From an uncultured Lachnospiraceae bacterium (GTDB taxonomy: Bacteria > Bacillota > Clostridia > Lachnospirales > Lachnospiraceae), in the NCBI GenBank assembly GCA_947564645.1, contig CANOCU010000019.1, positions 1 to 59,096 on the forward strand: a stretch of DNA of 59,096 nt. Direction: 5' to 3'. The notes under the pieces are model-generated. The model ran no database searches. It was not told the origin of the DNA and saw nothing but the letters and a program-made list of their open reading frames with translations. Below, piece by piece: positions 24,626 to 33,300 of this stretch. Every line of letters begins with the position of its first letter. Positions within the stretch are counted from its first letter, which is position 1. Position numbers and translations under genes: made by a program.

Positions 24626-25489
24626 TTAGCGTCTGGTATTGCCGGAATTGTTGCTTTGCATCTCTTTTCTGATAAGGCCTATAAGCAGCAGACCAATCAG
24701 AACAGCCGTATCTACGAACAGCACCGCGACAATACTTTTTACTACGCCGTACAGATACAGGATGGAGAAGACTTCTATGGACAATACCACGAAACACAGG
24801 TAGTTTGTCAGATATTCCGTGATGACCTCACCGTAATGGTCGTACATCTGCAATTTCATGTAGATCCATGGCTGCAGCAGACAGCGGATGAGAATACATG
24901 CCCCGGGAAAGACAAAGATAAATTTCTTATCGACGAGAGAAGTAACAACGCCCTCGCTCCACTGCACAGGAATCTGCGGCGGCAGCTTCGGATAAAACAA
25001 GCCGCCGATCAACAGACATACTATCAGAATCACCGACCAGGTGAGAGAACTGCCCCACAGATACAGGAAGCTGACAGAATCCAATCGCAGAACCTGCCTG
25101 TTCTCTTTCTTGTTCCAGTAGTCCTGCAGTTTTGGTATAAACTGTTCCACCTGCAGATTCTCATAGCACAATGTTTTCTCGGCAAGCATCCTGTCGCATA
25201 TGATTTTTGCCTGTTGCAGTTCCACGATCTGCCCCTCCAGCGCCCCGCTCTGTTTCCTGAGTACCGCTGAAAGCGCCGTTTTTCCACCCATGATATTGCG
25301 GATTTCCTCGATGGAGATCCCCAGTGTCCGCAGCCAGGCGATCTTCTTGATGTTTTCCAGATCCGTCTTTGAATATTCCCGGTAGCCGTTCTTCTCATTC
25401 CTTGTGGGCGAGATCAGACCCTCCTTCTCATAAAAACGTATGTTAGACCGCGCCAGTCCCGTTTTGTCTTCCATTTCTTTGATCGTCAT
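24626..25489 (-). CDS. MerR-family regulator with C-terminal membrane domain
   Basis: 287 residues. The MerR winged helix is at the N-terminus (MTIKEMEDKTGLARSNIRFY, then EGLISPTRNEKNGYREYS), followed by a coiled-coil region. The C-terminal half has several membrane helices with KLPPQIPVQWSEGVV between them, a DUF1648-like motif. Such membrane-tethered MerR proteins occur in Lachnospiraceae; the signal is unknown. The frame runs to a TTG at 25522; I chose ATG 25489 because the domain begins there. A second, similar design is encoded at 34956-35597. Confidence 0.83.
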   Translation of the reverse strand: MTIKEMEDKTGLARSNIRFYEKEGLISPTRNEKNGYREYSKTDLENIKKIAWLRTLGISIEEIRNIMGGKTALSAVLRKQSGALEGQIVELQQAKIICDRMLAEKTLCYENLQVEQFIPKLQDYWNKKENRQVLRLDSVSFLYLWGSSLTWSVILIVCLLIGGLFYPKLPPQIPVQWSEGVVTSLVDKKFIFVFPGACILIRCLLQPWIYMKLQMYDHYGEVITEYLTNYLCFVVLSIEVFSILYLYGVVKSIVAVLFVDTAVLIGLLLIGLIRKEMQSNNSGNTRR

Positions 25490-25673
25490 AACATATACCG
25501 TCTCTTTCTGTAAATTTTCCAATGCGTCAAAGTGCGCCTCTTTGAAAATTCATGCTTGAAAATTCATGTTTTCTACGTGGTGAGGCGTCCTTATACAAAA
25601 AAGATACAGTATAAACAGGGTTTACAGTCAAGTAAATTTGGGGAAATCTGTTCATTCTACACGCGGCAGAACA

Positions 25674-26530
25674 TTATAATGCACTGTTTACTGATTTGGA
25701 CATCACAACTGTATTTTCCGATAATCGCTCCTTTTCCTGAAACCCATATTTTTCATAAACCCAATATGGATTAAAACCATCGTTCCATTCATAAATGCCG
25801 ATGCCTTCTATCTGCCTGCGGTGGAACAGAGGAAACACTGCTATCAGCTGCTGCATCAGCAGATCGATCATTTCGACTCTGGGAATGCCATAGCCTATTT
25901 CGTAACAGCCGATCGACAGATATGCGCTGTCCTTTCCTGTTGTACCGGTCATATAGCCATATTTTTTCAAAATTTCCCGAGGCATTACTTCCAGTAATCC
26001 AATCACATTTCCATTGTATTTCGCATAGATTCCTGCGATATCTTCCAGCGCCCAGACCTCAGAGAATACTTGTGATTTTATTGTCATGCATTCCTGATGA
26101 AATTGTCTTGGAGGATTTCCAAATGGATAATTACACAGGCACATCGACATCTCCTCCGTGTAATTATCCGGTCTGATCGGATAGAAAGAGATTTGCTCTG
26201 CGTGGAATGCGTTCATTAACTGACGACTTGTCATCGCAAGAACAGGCATTGTATTTTCATCATCTTCCTGCGCTATCGCTCGCCGAATGCCAAGGACCGC
26301 GTAGATCCTGTCACGATGTAACGGCACGGCATCAATCCTGTTTTCACAATAGAAAATATCAATAAAACAGTTTTCGCTTTTTTGGAATTTACTTTTCAGC
26401 CTTTGCGGGCAACGATCAAATGGATATATCTTGATCCGAACATCCGTTCCTTCAAGCCATGCCTGAGTTTCCCGATCATTGCGCCGGTGGCTTCGCAAAG
26501 TGGTGAATAAACAACCTCAATTGTTTGCAT
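25674..26530 (-). pseudogene. Frameshifted GNAT-like protein with thioredoxin-like N-terminus
   Basis: The long frame (to 26498) begins in the middle of a domain. The proper start is ATG 26530, with CAGGAG at the right distance, giving MQTIEVVYSPLCEATGAMIG in another frame. That frame runs through GKLRHGLKE and should continue into TDVRIKIYPFD, but a base is missing near 26446 (GAACGG where GAAACGG would restore it). The rest is intact: SENCFIDIFY, then SIGCYEIGYGIPRVEM and a C-terminal YGFQEKERLSE, which look like an acetyltransferase. Either a recent mutation or a sequencing error. Confidence 0.7.
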
Positions 26531-26547
26531 TTTCTATTCTCCTGACA

Positions 26548-26613
26548 GGAATCTTCCGGGATCCAGATACCTTATAGTATCTGCAGATCAGAATTTGAAT
26601 CATGGAAGATTCC
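26548..26613. repeat. Nested inverted repeats between Nudix gene and frameshifted gene
   Basis: Outer arms GGAATCTTCC (26548-26557) and GGAAGATTCC (26604-26613) are perfect 10-bp inverted repeats. Inside is a perfect CAGATAC/GTATCTG hairpin (26564-26570 with 26577-26583). It overlaps the 3' end of the Nudix gene. It may be a terminator or leader fold; no T tract is seen. Confidence 0.6.
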
Positions 26614-27094
26614 TGGAAACAAAATGTACGATCTCGTTTTTATCATTCAGAATATGTGGTATCAGTTCCAGGGGATACACCTTCAATCCATTCCTTAATC
26701 GCTCTAACGGAACCCAACAATAATCCAGCTCGATTCTTTTATTGTCCAGATCATCATACCCACAAAAAGAGCCGTCCAACGGTATCTCATGATCATTTAG
26801 CAAGTGAACTTTATAGTACATACAAATTTGATGACATGGCTTTTGTCCCCAGGAGAAAAAGATTTCCCCGACGGCCAATAAACGGTCTATCTCAATCTTT
26901 GCGTGGATTTCTTCCTCAAACTCTCTTTTCAGTGTTTCGGCGGTGGTCTCAAAGCAGGACACATGCCCTCCGATAATGGAGAAATCATCCCCCTTGGGTT
27001 TTTGCAGCAGAATTTTGTCGTCTTTGATAAGCAGGCCGCCGACCCGGTATGAAAAAACAAACGCTTCTGTTTTAAAAAGAATGTCTTTGCCCAT
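26600..27094 (-). CDS. Nudix hydrolase
   Basis: 164 residues. The Nudix box is GGHVSCFETTAETLKREFEE followed by EIHAKI; the helix glutamates are intact, and the usual final glycine is replaced by histidine. Nudix enzymes cleave nucleoside diphosphates linked to another group; the substrate is not readable. GGAAGG precedes the ATG. It lies 27 bases after the nitrilase-like gene on the same strand, suggesting a small operon with it. Confidence 0.88.
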   Translation of the reverse strand: MGKDILFKTEAFVFSYRVGGLLIKDDKILLQKPKGDDFSIIGGHVSCFETTAETLKREFEEEIHAKIEIDRLLAVGEIFFSWGQKPCHQICMYYKVHLLNDHEIPLDGSFCGYDDLDNKRIELDYCWVPLERLRNGLKVYPLELIPHILNDKNEIVHFVSRNLP

Positions 27095-27121
27095 CAGTAC
27101 ACCTTCCCTGTAAAATAGTCT

Positions 27122-27880
27122 TCAGACTGTTTCTATACAAAGAATTCCCAGTTCCTGGCCGGTCTCTCCATAGCGCAGTACCTTCCGGACCGTTCCGCGG
27201 TCTGTCACGGCAATCGAATTGCCGATACATCGATACCCTTTCCATGGCCCGTCTTCGATGCAGCCTGTATTGCTGACGCCGATCACGTTTACGCCGTACT
27301 TCTCTGACAGCTCCGTATAGGGGCGCAGCCACTCTTCTCCATATGGTTTTCCGTAACGTTCATCGGATACTGCCCAGGCACTCGGTGAAAGGATCCACTG
27401 AGCGCCCATTTTGGCCAGGCTCTTTCCAAAACACAACGTCTCGGAGAGATTATCCGCGCAAATGGTCAGGCCTGCCTTTCCCCAGGGCGTCTCGAAGACT
27501 TCCAGCTTTGTACCCGGCGTATACATCGTCTCAACACCGGAAACCAGGCTGATCTTTCTGTGGCTGCCTTTGATCTGTCCCTGATCGGAAATAAGAACTG
27601 ACGCATTATAGTACTTATCTGCTTCCCGTTTCGTCAGGCCGGCAACGATCCATATATGATGGCTGCGCGCTTCCTGACATAATCTGTCAGACAGTTTGCC
27701 CGGCAGCGGTTCCGCCAGATGCAGATCCTGTCCGTTAGCCCAGCCAAGATCCAGACATTCCGGCAGAACAATGAGTTGACATCCTTCTGCGGCTGCCTGA
27801 TTGATCATCTCCCCTGCTTTTGTCATATTCTCTTCGATGCGTCCGTAAAGTACCGGCATCTGTCCCATTGCAATTTTCAT
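27122..27880 (-). CDS. Carbon-nitrogen hydrolase (nitrilase superfamily)
   Basis: 252 residues. The nitrilase triad is visible: the glutamate of VLPECLDLGW (about 41), the lysine of SHRKISLVSG (about 109) and the cysteine of LTICADNLSE (about 142). Members hydrolyse amides, ureas or carbamoyl compounds such as N-carbamoylputrescine or omega-amides; which one applies here is not clear. ATG 27880 gives the full domain. It sits between two Nudix genes on the minus strand; no substrate pathway is visible. Confidence 0.87.
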   Translation of the reverse strand: MKIAMGQMPVLYGRIEENMTKAGEMINQAAAEGCQLIVLPECLDLGWANGQDLHLAEPLPGKLSDRLCQEARSHHIWIVAGLTKREADKYYNASVLISDQGQIKGSHRKISLVSGVETMYTPGTKLEVFETPWGKAGLTICADNLSETLCFGKSLAKMGAQWILSPSAWAVSDERYGKPYGEEWLRPYTELSEKYGVNVIGVSNTGCIEDGPWKGYRCIGNSIAVTDRGTVRKVLRYGETGQELGILCIETV

Positions 27881-27996
27881 TTATTGATACCCCTTACACG
27901 ATTATGACGTTTCCTATATTTTCATTGGAACTGTTTCCCCGGAATTGCCCGGAAACGAAACTTGCGCCTCCCGGGTCATGTCTGACTGCAGAATGT

Positions 27997-28545
27997 TCAT
28001 GATAGGGTAAAAAAATATGCCGCGATCTGCGCCCTGGAGCTGAATTCCTCGGTCTCCAGCAGTTCCCGCACCTGTTCTTTCGTGTAGAAGCCTGCCGTGA
28101 TCTGCTCGTTCTCGGAAGTATGGTCTTCAAAAACGCCGTCCACCTCCACAAAAGCGATCTGCGTCTTGACATCGGAAAAGGCCACTGCCGCAAAGGACGG
28201 CGGCAGGATGGCCCGGATCTTTCCCACGGACAATCCGGTCTCCTCGTACAGTTCCCTCTGTATGCACTCTTCCAGCGATTCGCCCTCTTCCAGCATACCG
28301 GCGCACAGATTGTATACGAAGCGGTTCACGCCCATGCGAAATTCCCGAAGAAGCAGCATCTTGTCTTCATGGTAAGCCACGATGGAAACGCCGCTGACCC
28401 GCCCGCCGATGGCCTCGGGCCCGGCAATCTCGCTGCGGCTGACAATCTCATATTTCTTCTCTTTGCCGACTTTGTTCCGGTAGGTCAGTTCGTAGTTCTT
28501 CAGATATTTTCCGTCTTTTATCTTTTCCAGTTTCAGAAGTTCCAT
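27997..28545 (-). CDS. ADP-ribose pyrophosphatase-type Nudix hydrolase
   Basis: 182 residues. The Nudix box is complete: AGMLEEGESLEECIQREL followed by YEETGL, with FVYNLCAGMLEEGE just before it as in ADP-ribose pyrophosphatases (NudF type), which cleave ADP-ribose to AMP and ribose phosphate. The N-terminal beta strands (KNYELTYRNKVGKEKKYEIV) also fit. It is 28 bases before rng on the genome and probably belongs to a transcript beginning with rng. The 101 bases between it and the nitrilase contain no gene. Confidence 0.9.
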   Translation of the reverse strand: MELLKLEKIKDGKYLKNYELTYRNKVGKEKKYEIVSRSEIAGPEAIGGRVSGVSIVAYHEDKMLLLREFRMGVNRFVYNLCAGMLEEGESLEECIQRELYEETGLSVGKIRAILPPSFAAVAFSDVKTQIAFVEVDGVFEDHTSENEQITAGFYTKEQVRELLETEEFSSRAQIAAYFFTLS

Positions 28546-28573
28546 AGAATACTCTCACCTTTCTGTTCTCTGT

Positions 28574-29764
28574 TCACCGCATCTGCTCTGCAAGGCTGGG
28601 TTTCACCTTCTTACGCGTGATCTCCATCAGTCCCAGCCCTGTCATATCCACCACATCGGCAGGAATACTGTCTTTGCGCAGCAGACTGCGCATGTGTTCT
28701 ATCAACTGCTGCTCTCTTTCCCTGTCTTTCATATTGATGAAATCGACCAGGATCATACCGGAGAGATTGCGCGCCCGCAGCTGCAGGGCGATCATCCAGG
28801 CCGCTTCCAGGTTGATCTTCCAGGCCGTCTCTTCTATATTAAGACCCCGTTCGCACTTACCGGTATTGACATCGATAGAGATAAGCGCCTCCGTAGGCTC
28901 TATGACCAGATAGCCGCCGGATTTTAACCACACCTTTTTATCCAGAAGTTCCTGCAGGCGGGCTTCCACTGCGTACAGCTTATATAGCGGCAGCAGAGCA
29001 TCCTCATAAAGCCGTACCGGAACGGACAGGGACATCTCAGGCAGTTCCTCCTGCAGCATGTGGTATACTTCCGGCAGATCGGTCACGATCTCATCATACT
29101 CCAGGGTATAGGCGTTCTGGATAAAACGGAGATAATCCGGCGCTGCCGTATGCAGGCAGCTGTAACAGGTCCGCTTGTCTGCGATCTGCGTGACACGGGA
29201 CAGTTCCCCGGCCAGTTTGGCTGCTTCCTCGATCAGAGGCGTCTCATCCTCTAATCCGCCGGCATTGGTGCGGACGACGATCTGACAGCTTTGTCCGATC
29301 TCCTGCAGCTGTTCCAGCGTCGTAAACCGGTTCTTCTGCTTCCGGTTCAGCTTGGAAGACACCTGGATGGGCGCTTTCTTACCGCCGTTGGCCTTTACCA
29401 CCACATAATTGCCTGACAGGGACAGATTGGCTGTCACGCCCGCCTGCTTGGTCTTCATCGGTTCCTTGACGATCTGCACCAGGATCTCATCCTCCGCTTT
29501 CAGTCTGCCGTCAAAGGCACGGTTTGTCACGATGGCATTCCTGGTCTCCGAAAACGGCAGAAAGGTAAGATAGTTCTGCCCCAGATTTACAAATGCTGCC
29601 CCGATATTTTCCGAGACATTCTGTACCCGGCCGATATAAATATTGCCTACCGCATGGTCAGCCGGTTTCTGCACCTCTATTGACTTGATGCGGTTATCCT
29701 GAATCAACATGGAGAGAAGCCTGTCATGTAATTTCAGGATCAGAATCTTACCTTTATCCGACAT
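28574..29764 (-). CDS. rng: Ribonuclease G/E family protein
   Basis: 396 residues. An S1-like RNA-binding part (ADHAVGNIYIGRVQNVSENIG) is followed by the RNase E/G catalytic domain, including the metal-binding LISIDVNTGKCE and the GMILVDFINMKDRE block (two aspartates). RNase G/E cuts single-stranded RNA, for example in 5S/16S rRNA maturation. The frame extends upstream to 30004; I chose ATG 29764 because the family starts there. In relatives this gene sits directly before rplU; here about 6.5 kb of accessory genes lie between them. Confidence 0.92.
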   Translation of the reverse strand: MSDKGKILILKLHDRLLSMLIQDNRIKSIEVQKPADHAVGNIYIGRVQNVSENIGAAFVNLGQNYLTFLPFSETRNAIVTNRAFDGRLKAEDEILVQIVKEPMKTKQAGVTANLSLSGNYVVVKANGGKKAPIQVSSKLNRKQKNRFTTLEQLQEIGQSCQIVVRTNAGGLEDETPLIEEAAKLAGELSRVTQIADKRTCYSCLHTAAPDYLRFIQNAYTLEYDEIVTDLPEVYHMLQEELPEMSLSVPVRLYEDALLPLYKLYAVEARLQELLDKKVWLKSGGYLVIEPTEALISIDVNTGKCERGLNIEETAWKINLEAAWMIALQLRARNLSGMILVDFINMKDREREQQLIEHMRSLLRKDSIPADVVDMTGLGLMEITRKKVKPSLAEQMR

Positions 29765-29840
29765 ATTGAACTGTTTCACTCCCTGCTTTATACAATGAAA
29801 TGTTACTTTATTCCCGTGAGCAATGAGTCGTGGGACCGCT

Positions 29841-29858
29841 TGTGCCAAAGCCGGCACA
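29841..29858. repeat. Intergenic TGTGCC hairpin followed by GACACAAA
   Basis: TGTGCC/GGCACA (29841-29846 with 29853-29858). The ~30-base context strongly resembles 32965-32994. Both lie in the leader of a minus-strand gene (rng and GH112). Confidence 0.55.
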
Positions 29859-29868
29859 GACACAAATA

Positions 29869-29901
29869 AGAGAGTAAACGCAGCACTGACATTTACTCTC
29901 T
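29869..29901 (-). terminator. Terminator between phosphoribosyltransferase gene and rng
   Basis: 10-bp stem AGAGAGTAAA/TTTACTCTCT (29869-29878 with 29892-29901), 13-base loop. On the minus strand it is followed by TATTTG, on the plus strand by TTTC. It probably ends the unit 29941-30585. Confidence 0.6.
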
Positions 29902-29940
29902 TTTCCCGATCGTCATGTTCCTGCTTCGCAAAAGCCAGGA

Positions 29941-30585
29941 TCAGTCTACGATAGAATACCCGTACGCATTCGCAAAGGCATCGATCTTCTTCCCGTCTCT
30001 GCACATGGAACAGCCTTCCGGACTGTAGGTCTTATATTCCGGAATATCCGCCGTGGTGAACAGGGAGTGGATCGGCATACCGAGCACGCTGTTGGCCGCG
30101 CTGAAGATGGCGCTGATGCCGCTGAACTTCGCCCCGTAATATTTGAGCGCCTGCACTGCCTTCACGATAGTCTGGCCTGTCGTCGCGGATGCCAGAAGCA
30201 GGAGTATGTTCTTGTCCCGGATCATGGGAACCATATTCTCTCTGACAACAAGATGCCCGGAGTTCACATATTCCGGCGTCACGATATAGATCGTATTGTG
30301 GGAATTCATGGAATAGATACCCGCCCTGGTCAGATCCTCTGCCAAAAATGCGCCGATCGTCTCGCAGCCGTCCAGACACACGATCGTATCTACGACCGTC
30401 GTCGCCGAGATCTGTCCGCTGAGAGCCTTGGCAGCCGCGGATGCTTCGCTGAGCCTGCACTTCAAGGTGGTCATATCCAGATAATAATTTACGTGGGAAT
30501 TCGGTGTCACAAAATGTCCCGGAATTACCTTGAGGGCAACGTCAGGATGATCCTTCGATCTGATTTTTTCAGCTTTACTCTGCAT
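29941..30585 (-). CDS. Orotate phosphoribosyltransferase-like protein
   Basis: 214 residues. The PRTase fold is suggested by TVVDTIVCLDGCETIGAFL and the PRPP-loop-like LLLASATTGQTIVKAVQAL. Real PyrE proteins have DD in this loop; here it is SATTGQ, so the metal/PRPP site is altered and the substrate is uncertain. A CSMC pair lies near the C-terminus (EGCSMCRDGKKID). The start is ATG 30585 with AAGGAGGAA. It sits alone, in the second insertion into the ribosome-biogenesis chain. Confidence 0.75.
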   Translation of the reverse strand: MQSKAEKIRSKDHPDVALKVIPGHFVTPNSHVNYYLDMTTLKCRLSEASAAAKALSGQISATTVVDTIVCLDGCETIGAFLAEDLTRAGIYSMNSHNTIYIVTPEYVNSGHLVVRENMVPMIRDKNILLLLASATTGQTIVKAVQALKYYGAKFSGISAIFSAANSVLGMPIHSLFTTADIPEYKTYSPEGCSMCRDGKKIDAFANAYGYSIVD

Positions 30586-30748
30586 AAAAATTCCTCCTTT
30601 TCCTTGGCAGGTCTTTTGCAGTCTGCATTCACTTATTCCGCGACCCATCCAATCTATGTTATATTTTACCAAGTTTTTAGTAGAAAATCTACACCTAATT
30701 ATTATAAATGACGACATTTGGAAATAACGGATGGTTTCCTATCGTTAA

Positions 30749-32926
30749 TCACAATTCAGGCGACTTGATGTCCACCCACCGCATTTCCATGGGCTTTAGG
30801 TCAAGCTTCTCCTGCAGTCTGCCATGTACATACAGGTCGGTCTGCTTCGGCTCCTTGGAATTATTGATCACCGCGATCCTGCCGGTCTTCTCGAAGACAG
30901 CCAGTTCGGTGTCCATATTTGTGACATAGTACTTCTTCATCTCCTCTTCCTGATGGGCCGCGTAGTAGATGGCGCGAAGCAGGATCCGGCAGTTCTGCGG
31001 GGAATAAGGCAGTCCGGTAAAGTAGACGCTGCGTCCCTTTCCATATTCGTTGACTACCAGACGGCTGTATTTGCCGTCCATATTCAGGATCTGATAATGC
31101 TCACCCTGGGCATAGATCCGGCTCTTGCCCTCTCCGAAGTCGATCTCGCCCGGCGTATCCTCCAGGATAAAATGCTCGGGATTCAGTTCATTGTACTTGT
31201 CCGTACTCATGGAAAAACCCAGTTCCCTGTCCACGCCCAGCACGTCGCTCAACTGGAAATACCGCCCCTGGTACTGGCAGGCGCTTGGTTCGCCCACACC
31301 GATAAAACCGCCGCCTTCATCCACGAATCTGCGGATGGCGCACACCACCTGCTCATCCTTCCAGTTTTCCGCGCCGCTCCAGGAAGTGTAGGCGTCTCCC
31401 GCATTGATGATCACCCTGATCTCCGGATCGATGCCTTCCCTGATCTGGTCAAAAGTGATAAACTCCACATCGATGGGCATACCGCTCAGGCACTCGATCA
31501 CACCCACATAAGAATAGATCTCACGGTACCACAGAGCGTGGTGTACCTGATTGGCCATCCACCTTCTCAGATTGCCCCAGCAGTTCAGGATACCCACTTT
31601 AAAGGGAGTCTTGTAAGCCTGTGTTCCCTGCATGTTCTCATGGATCTGCCTGAACTCGCCGACAACTTGACTGATTTGGTCGATAAATCCCGGCCAGTTA
31701 GCCGCAAGCTTCAGATAACCGCCGTATCCGATCCGGTCCAGAGGGGAGCGCAATATGGCTCTTCTGGCCTTCATCCAGTTGTCCTGGGCTTCGCCGATGG
31801 GGTCGCCGCCTTCGGTAAAGACATCCGGGAAGAAATAAGGAAGCAGACGTCCTTCCGTATACTTTACGCCCTTGATATCGGAGATCATCCGCAGCGTCAC
31901 ACCGTCGCCCACGGAACCGACCACCGCATCCAGTCCGATATTCGCGAAGTATTTGCCGAAGGGCTCCGTACCGATCCAGTGGTCTCCCAGAAACATCATG
32001 GCTTCCTTGCCGTAGCTGTGCACAATATCTACCAGTTCCTTTGCCAGCTTCGATACCTCGATCTGCTGGAATTCGATAAAGTCCCTGAACTCCTTTGACG
32101 GCACGCGGAAAATGGAATTGTGATAGCCCTGGTCTACGATGAATTCCGGACGGAATTTGTAGCCGGCCCATTTCTCAAACTGCTCCAGGATATAAGGGCT
32201 GACACTGGCGCTGTAGCCGAACCACTCCACGAATTTCTCCCGCTTCTGATCGTCGAAGGTCAGGGTAAACTGATGGAAAAAGGTGGTGAAGCGCACCACG
32301 TCCACATGCGGGTTGTCTTCACACCATTTCTTAAGCTTCTCTTTCACATAAGCCTGGGTCTTGGGCTGCCTCACATCATAAGTCAGCTGATGAGGCGCAT
32401 CCTTCCAGTCATTGGTAATAAAATTGTACATATGCACCGGATCCCAGATTAAGAACGCCAGGAAGCTGACCGTATACTGATGATAAGGGATCGACTCGAT
32501 CACCACTTCCCCTGCAGCCTCATCGTACTCCCAGCGGTCTACAGGTACCACTTCCCCCGTCGTACGGTCGATGACTTCCCACCAGCGCTTCGGAGAATCG
32601 ATGGTGTTCACCTTAAGCTGCTGGGTATGGAACCCTTTCATCAGTTCGATACGGAGCTCGTTTCCTCTTGCCGTCAGGCGGTCGCTGATCAGATATTCCT
32701 GCTGTACTTCCTCCGGATTCTGCATCGCCCAGTCATTGTCTTTCCGGGTGGTGTAATAGGTGGCGTAGATCTTGGCGTCCTGGCTGAGGAGCGCCTCCGG
32801 CATGGTAGTGCCGTCGCAGTCCCGCAGGGCGTCCGCCCCCAATTCATTCTTCAAGCGTATCGTCTCTTCGACCATGTCCACGTCTGTGGGCAGTGTCAGT
32901 CTGCCGGTCATCTCAGTCATTTGCAT
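30749..32926 (-). CDS. GH112 1,3-beta-galactosyl-N-acetylhexosamine phosphorylase
   Basis: 725 residues, the GH112 length. The enzyme phosphorolyses galacto-N-biose or lacto-N-biose to galactose 1-phosphate and the N-acetylhexosamine, part of mucin and milk-oligosaccharide use. The TIM-barrel region holds TTFFHQFTLTFDDQKREKF, AMMFLGDHWIGTEPFG and GSVGDGVTLRMI, all family blocks. The start could be ATG 32926 or 32920; both have GAGGGAG nearby. The divergent AraC gene probably regulates it. No transporter or N-acetylhexosamine kinase gene lies alongside, which is unusual for this pathway. Confidence 0.93.
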   Translation of the reverse strand: MQMTEMTGRLTLPTDVDMVEETIRLKNELGADALRDCDGTTMPEALLSQDAKIYATYYTTRKDNDWAMQNPEEVQQEYLISDRLTARGNELRIELMKGFHTQQLKVNTIDSPKRWWEVIDRTTGEVVPVDRWEYDEAAGEVVIESIPYHQYTVSFLAFLIWDPVHMYNFITNDWKDAPHQLTYDVRQPKTQAYVKEKLKKWCEDNPHVDVVRFTTFFHQFTLTFDDQKREKFVEWFGYSASVSPYILEQFEKWAGYKFRPEFIVDQGYHNSIFRVPSKEFRDFIEFQQIEVSKLAKELVDIVHSYGKEAMMFLGDHWIGTEPFGKYFANIGLDAVVGSVGDGVTLRMISDIKGVKYTEGRLLPYFFPDVFTEGGDPIGEAQDNWMKARRAILRSPLDRIGYGGYLKLAANWPGFIDQISQVVGEFRQIHENMQGTQAYKTPFKVGILNCWGNLRRWMANQVHHALWYREIYSYVGVIECLSGMPIDVEFITFDQIREGIDPEIRVIINAGDAYTSWSGAENWKDEQVVCAIRRFVDEGGGFIGVGEPSACQYQGRYFQLSDVLGVDRELGFSMSTDKYNELNPEHFILEDTPGEIDFGEGKSRIYAQGEHYQILNMDGKYSRLVVNEYGKGRSVYFTGLPYSPQNCRILLRAIYYAAHQEEEMKKYYVTNMDTELAVFEKTGRIAVINNSKEPKQTDLYVHGRLQEKLDLKPMEMRWVDIKSPEL

Positions 32927-33082
32927 TCTCTCCCTCATTTCTGCGCCGCTTTCTGTCATAGCGGGTTTGTGCCAAGCAGCGCACAGACACAAACACATAC
33001 TATACCTTCTCATGTCCTGTTTGCCTTATATATTCAGTATAGAGAATCCAGGCTATAGATTCTATCGCATTGTTGCCAGATT

Positions 33083-33115
33083 TTTTAGATATCTTGCTGG
33101 ACAAAATATCTAAAA
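33083..33115. promoter_or_regulatory. Inverted repeat, candidate operator between GH112 and araC-type gene
   Basis: Perfect 10-bp inverted repeat TTTTAGATAT/ATATCTAAAA (33083-33092 with 33106-33115), 13-base spacer, in the 374-base divergent gap 32927-33300. That gap also holds a TGTGC/GCACA hairpin (32968-32972 with 32981-32985) in the GH112 leader. No reading frame is seen. Confidence 0.5.
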
Positions 33116-33300
33116 TATGCTATGGTTGCAGCAAACAGACAACCTTTCCGGCGGACAAAAGACATGCAATGCAACGATACCGTGTATCTGTAAAGATCTG
33201 TCTTGTTTGGAACGTCAAAAACGAAACTGTTAAGAGGAAAGTCAAAAACTAAGCCGTTGGAAAAAGCCAAAGAGTAAATTATCAGGAAGAAAGCCATACT

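Noticed and set aside
26440-26455. Programmed ribosomal frameshift
   Set aside because: No slippery heptamer or downstream pseudoknot is obvious; a simple one-base deletion explains the break.
30824-32098. 424-codon plus-strand reading frame
   Set aside because: It mirrors the GH112 gene. Long antisense frames are common opposite GC-rich coding sequence.
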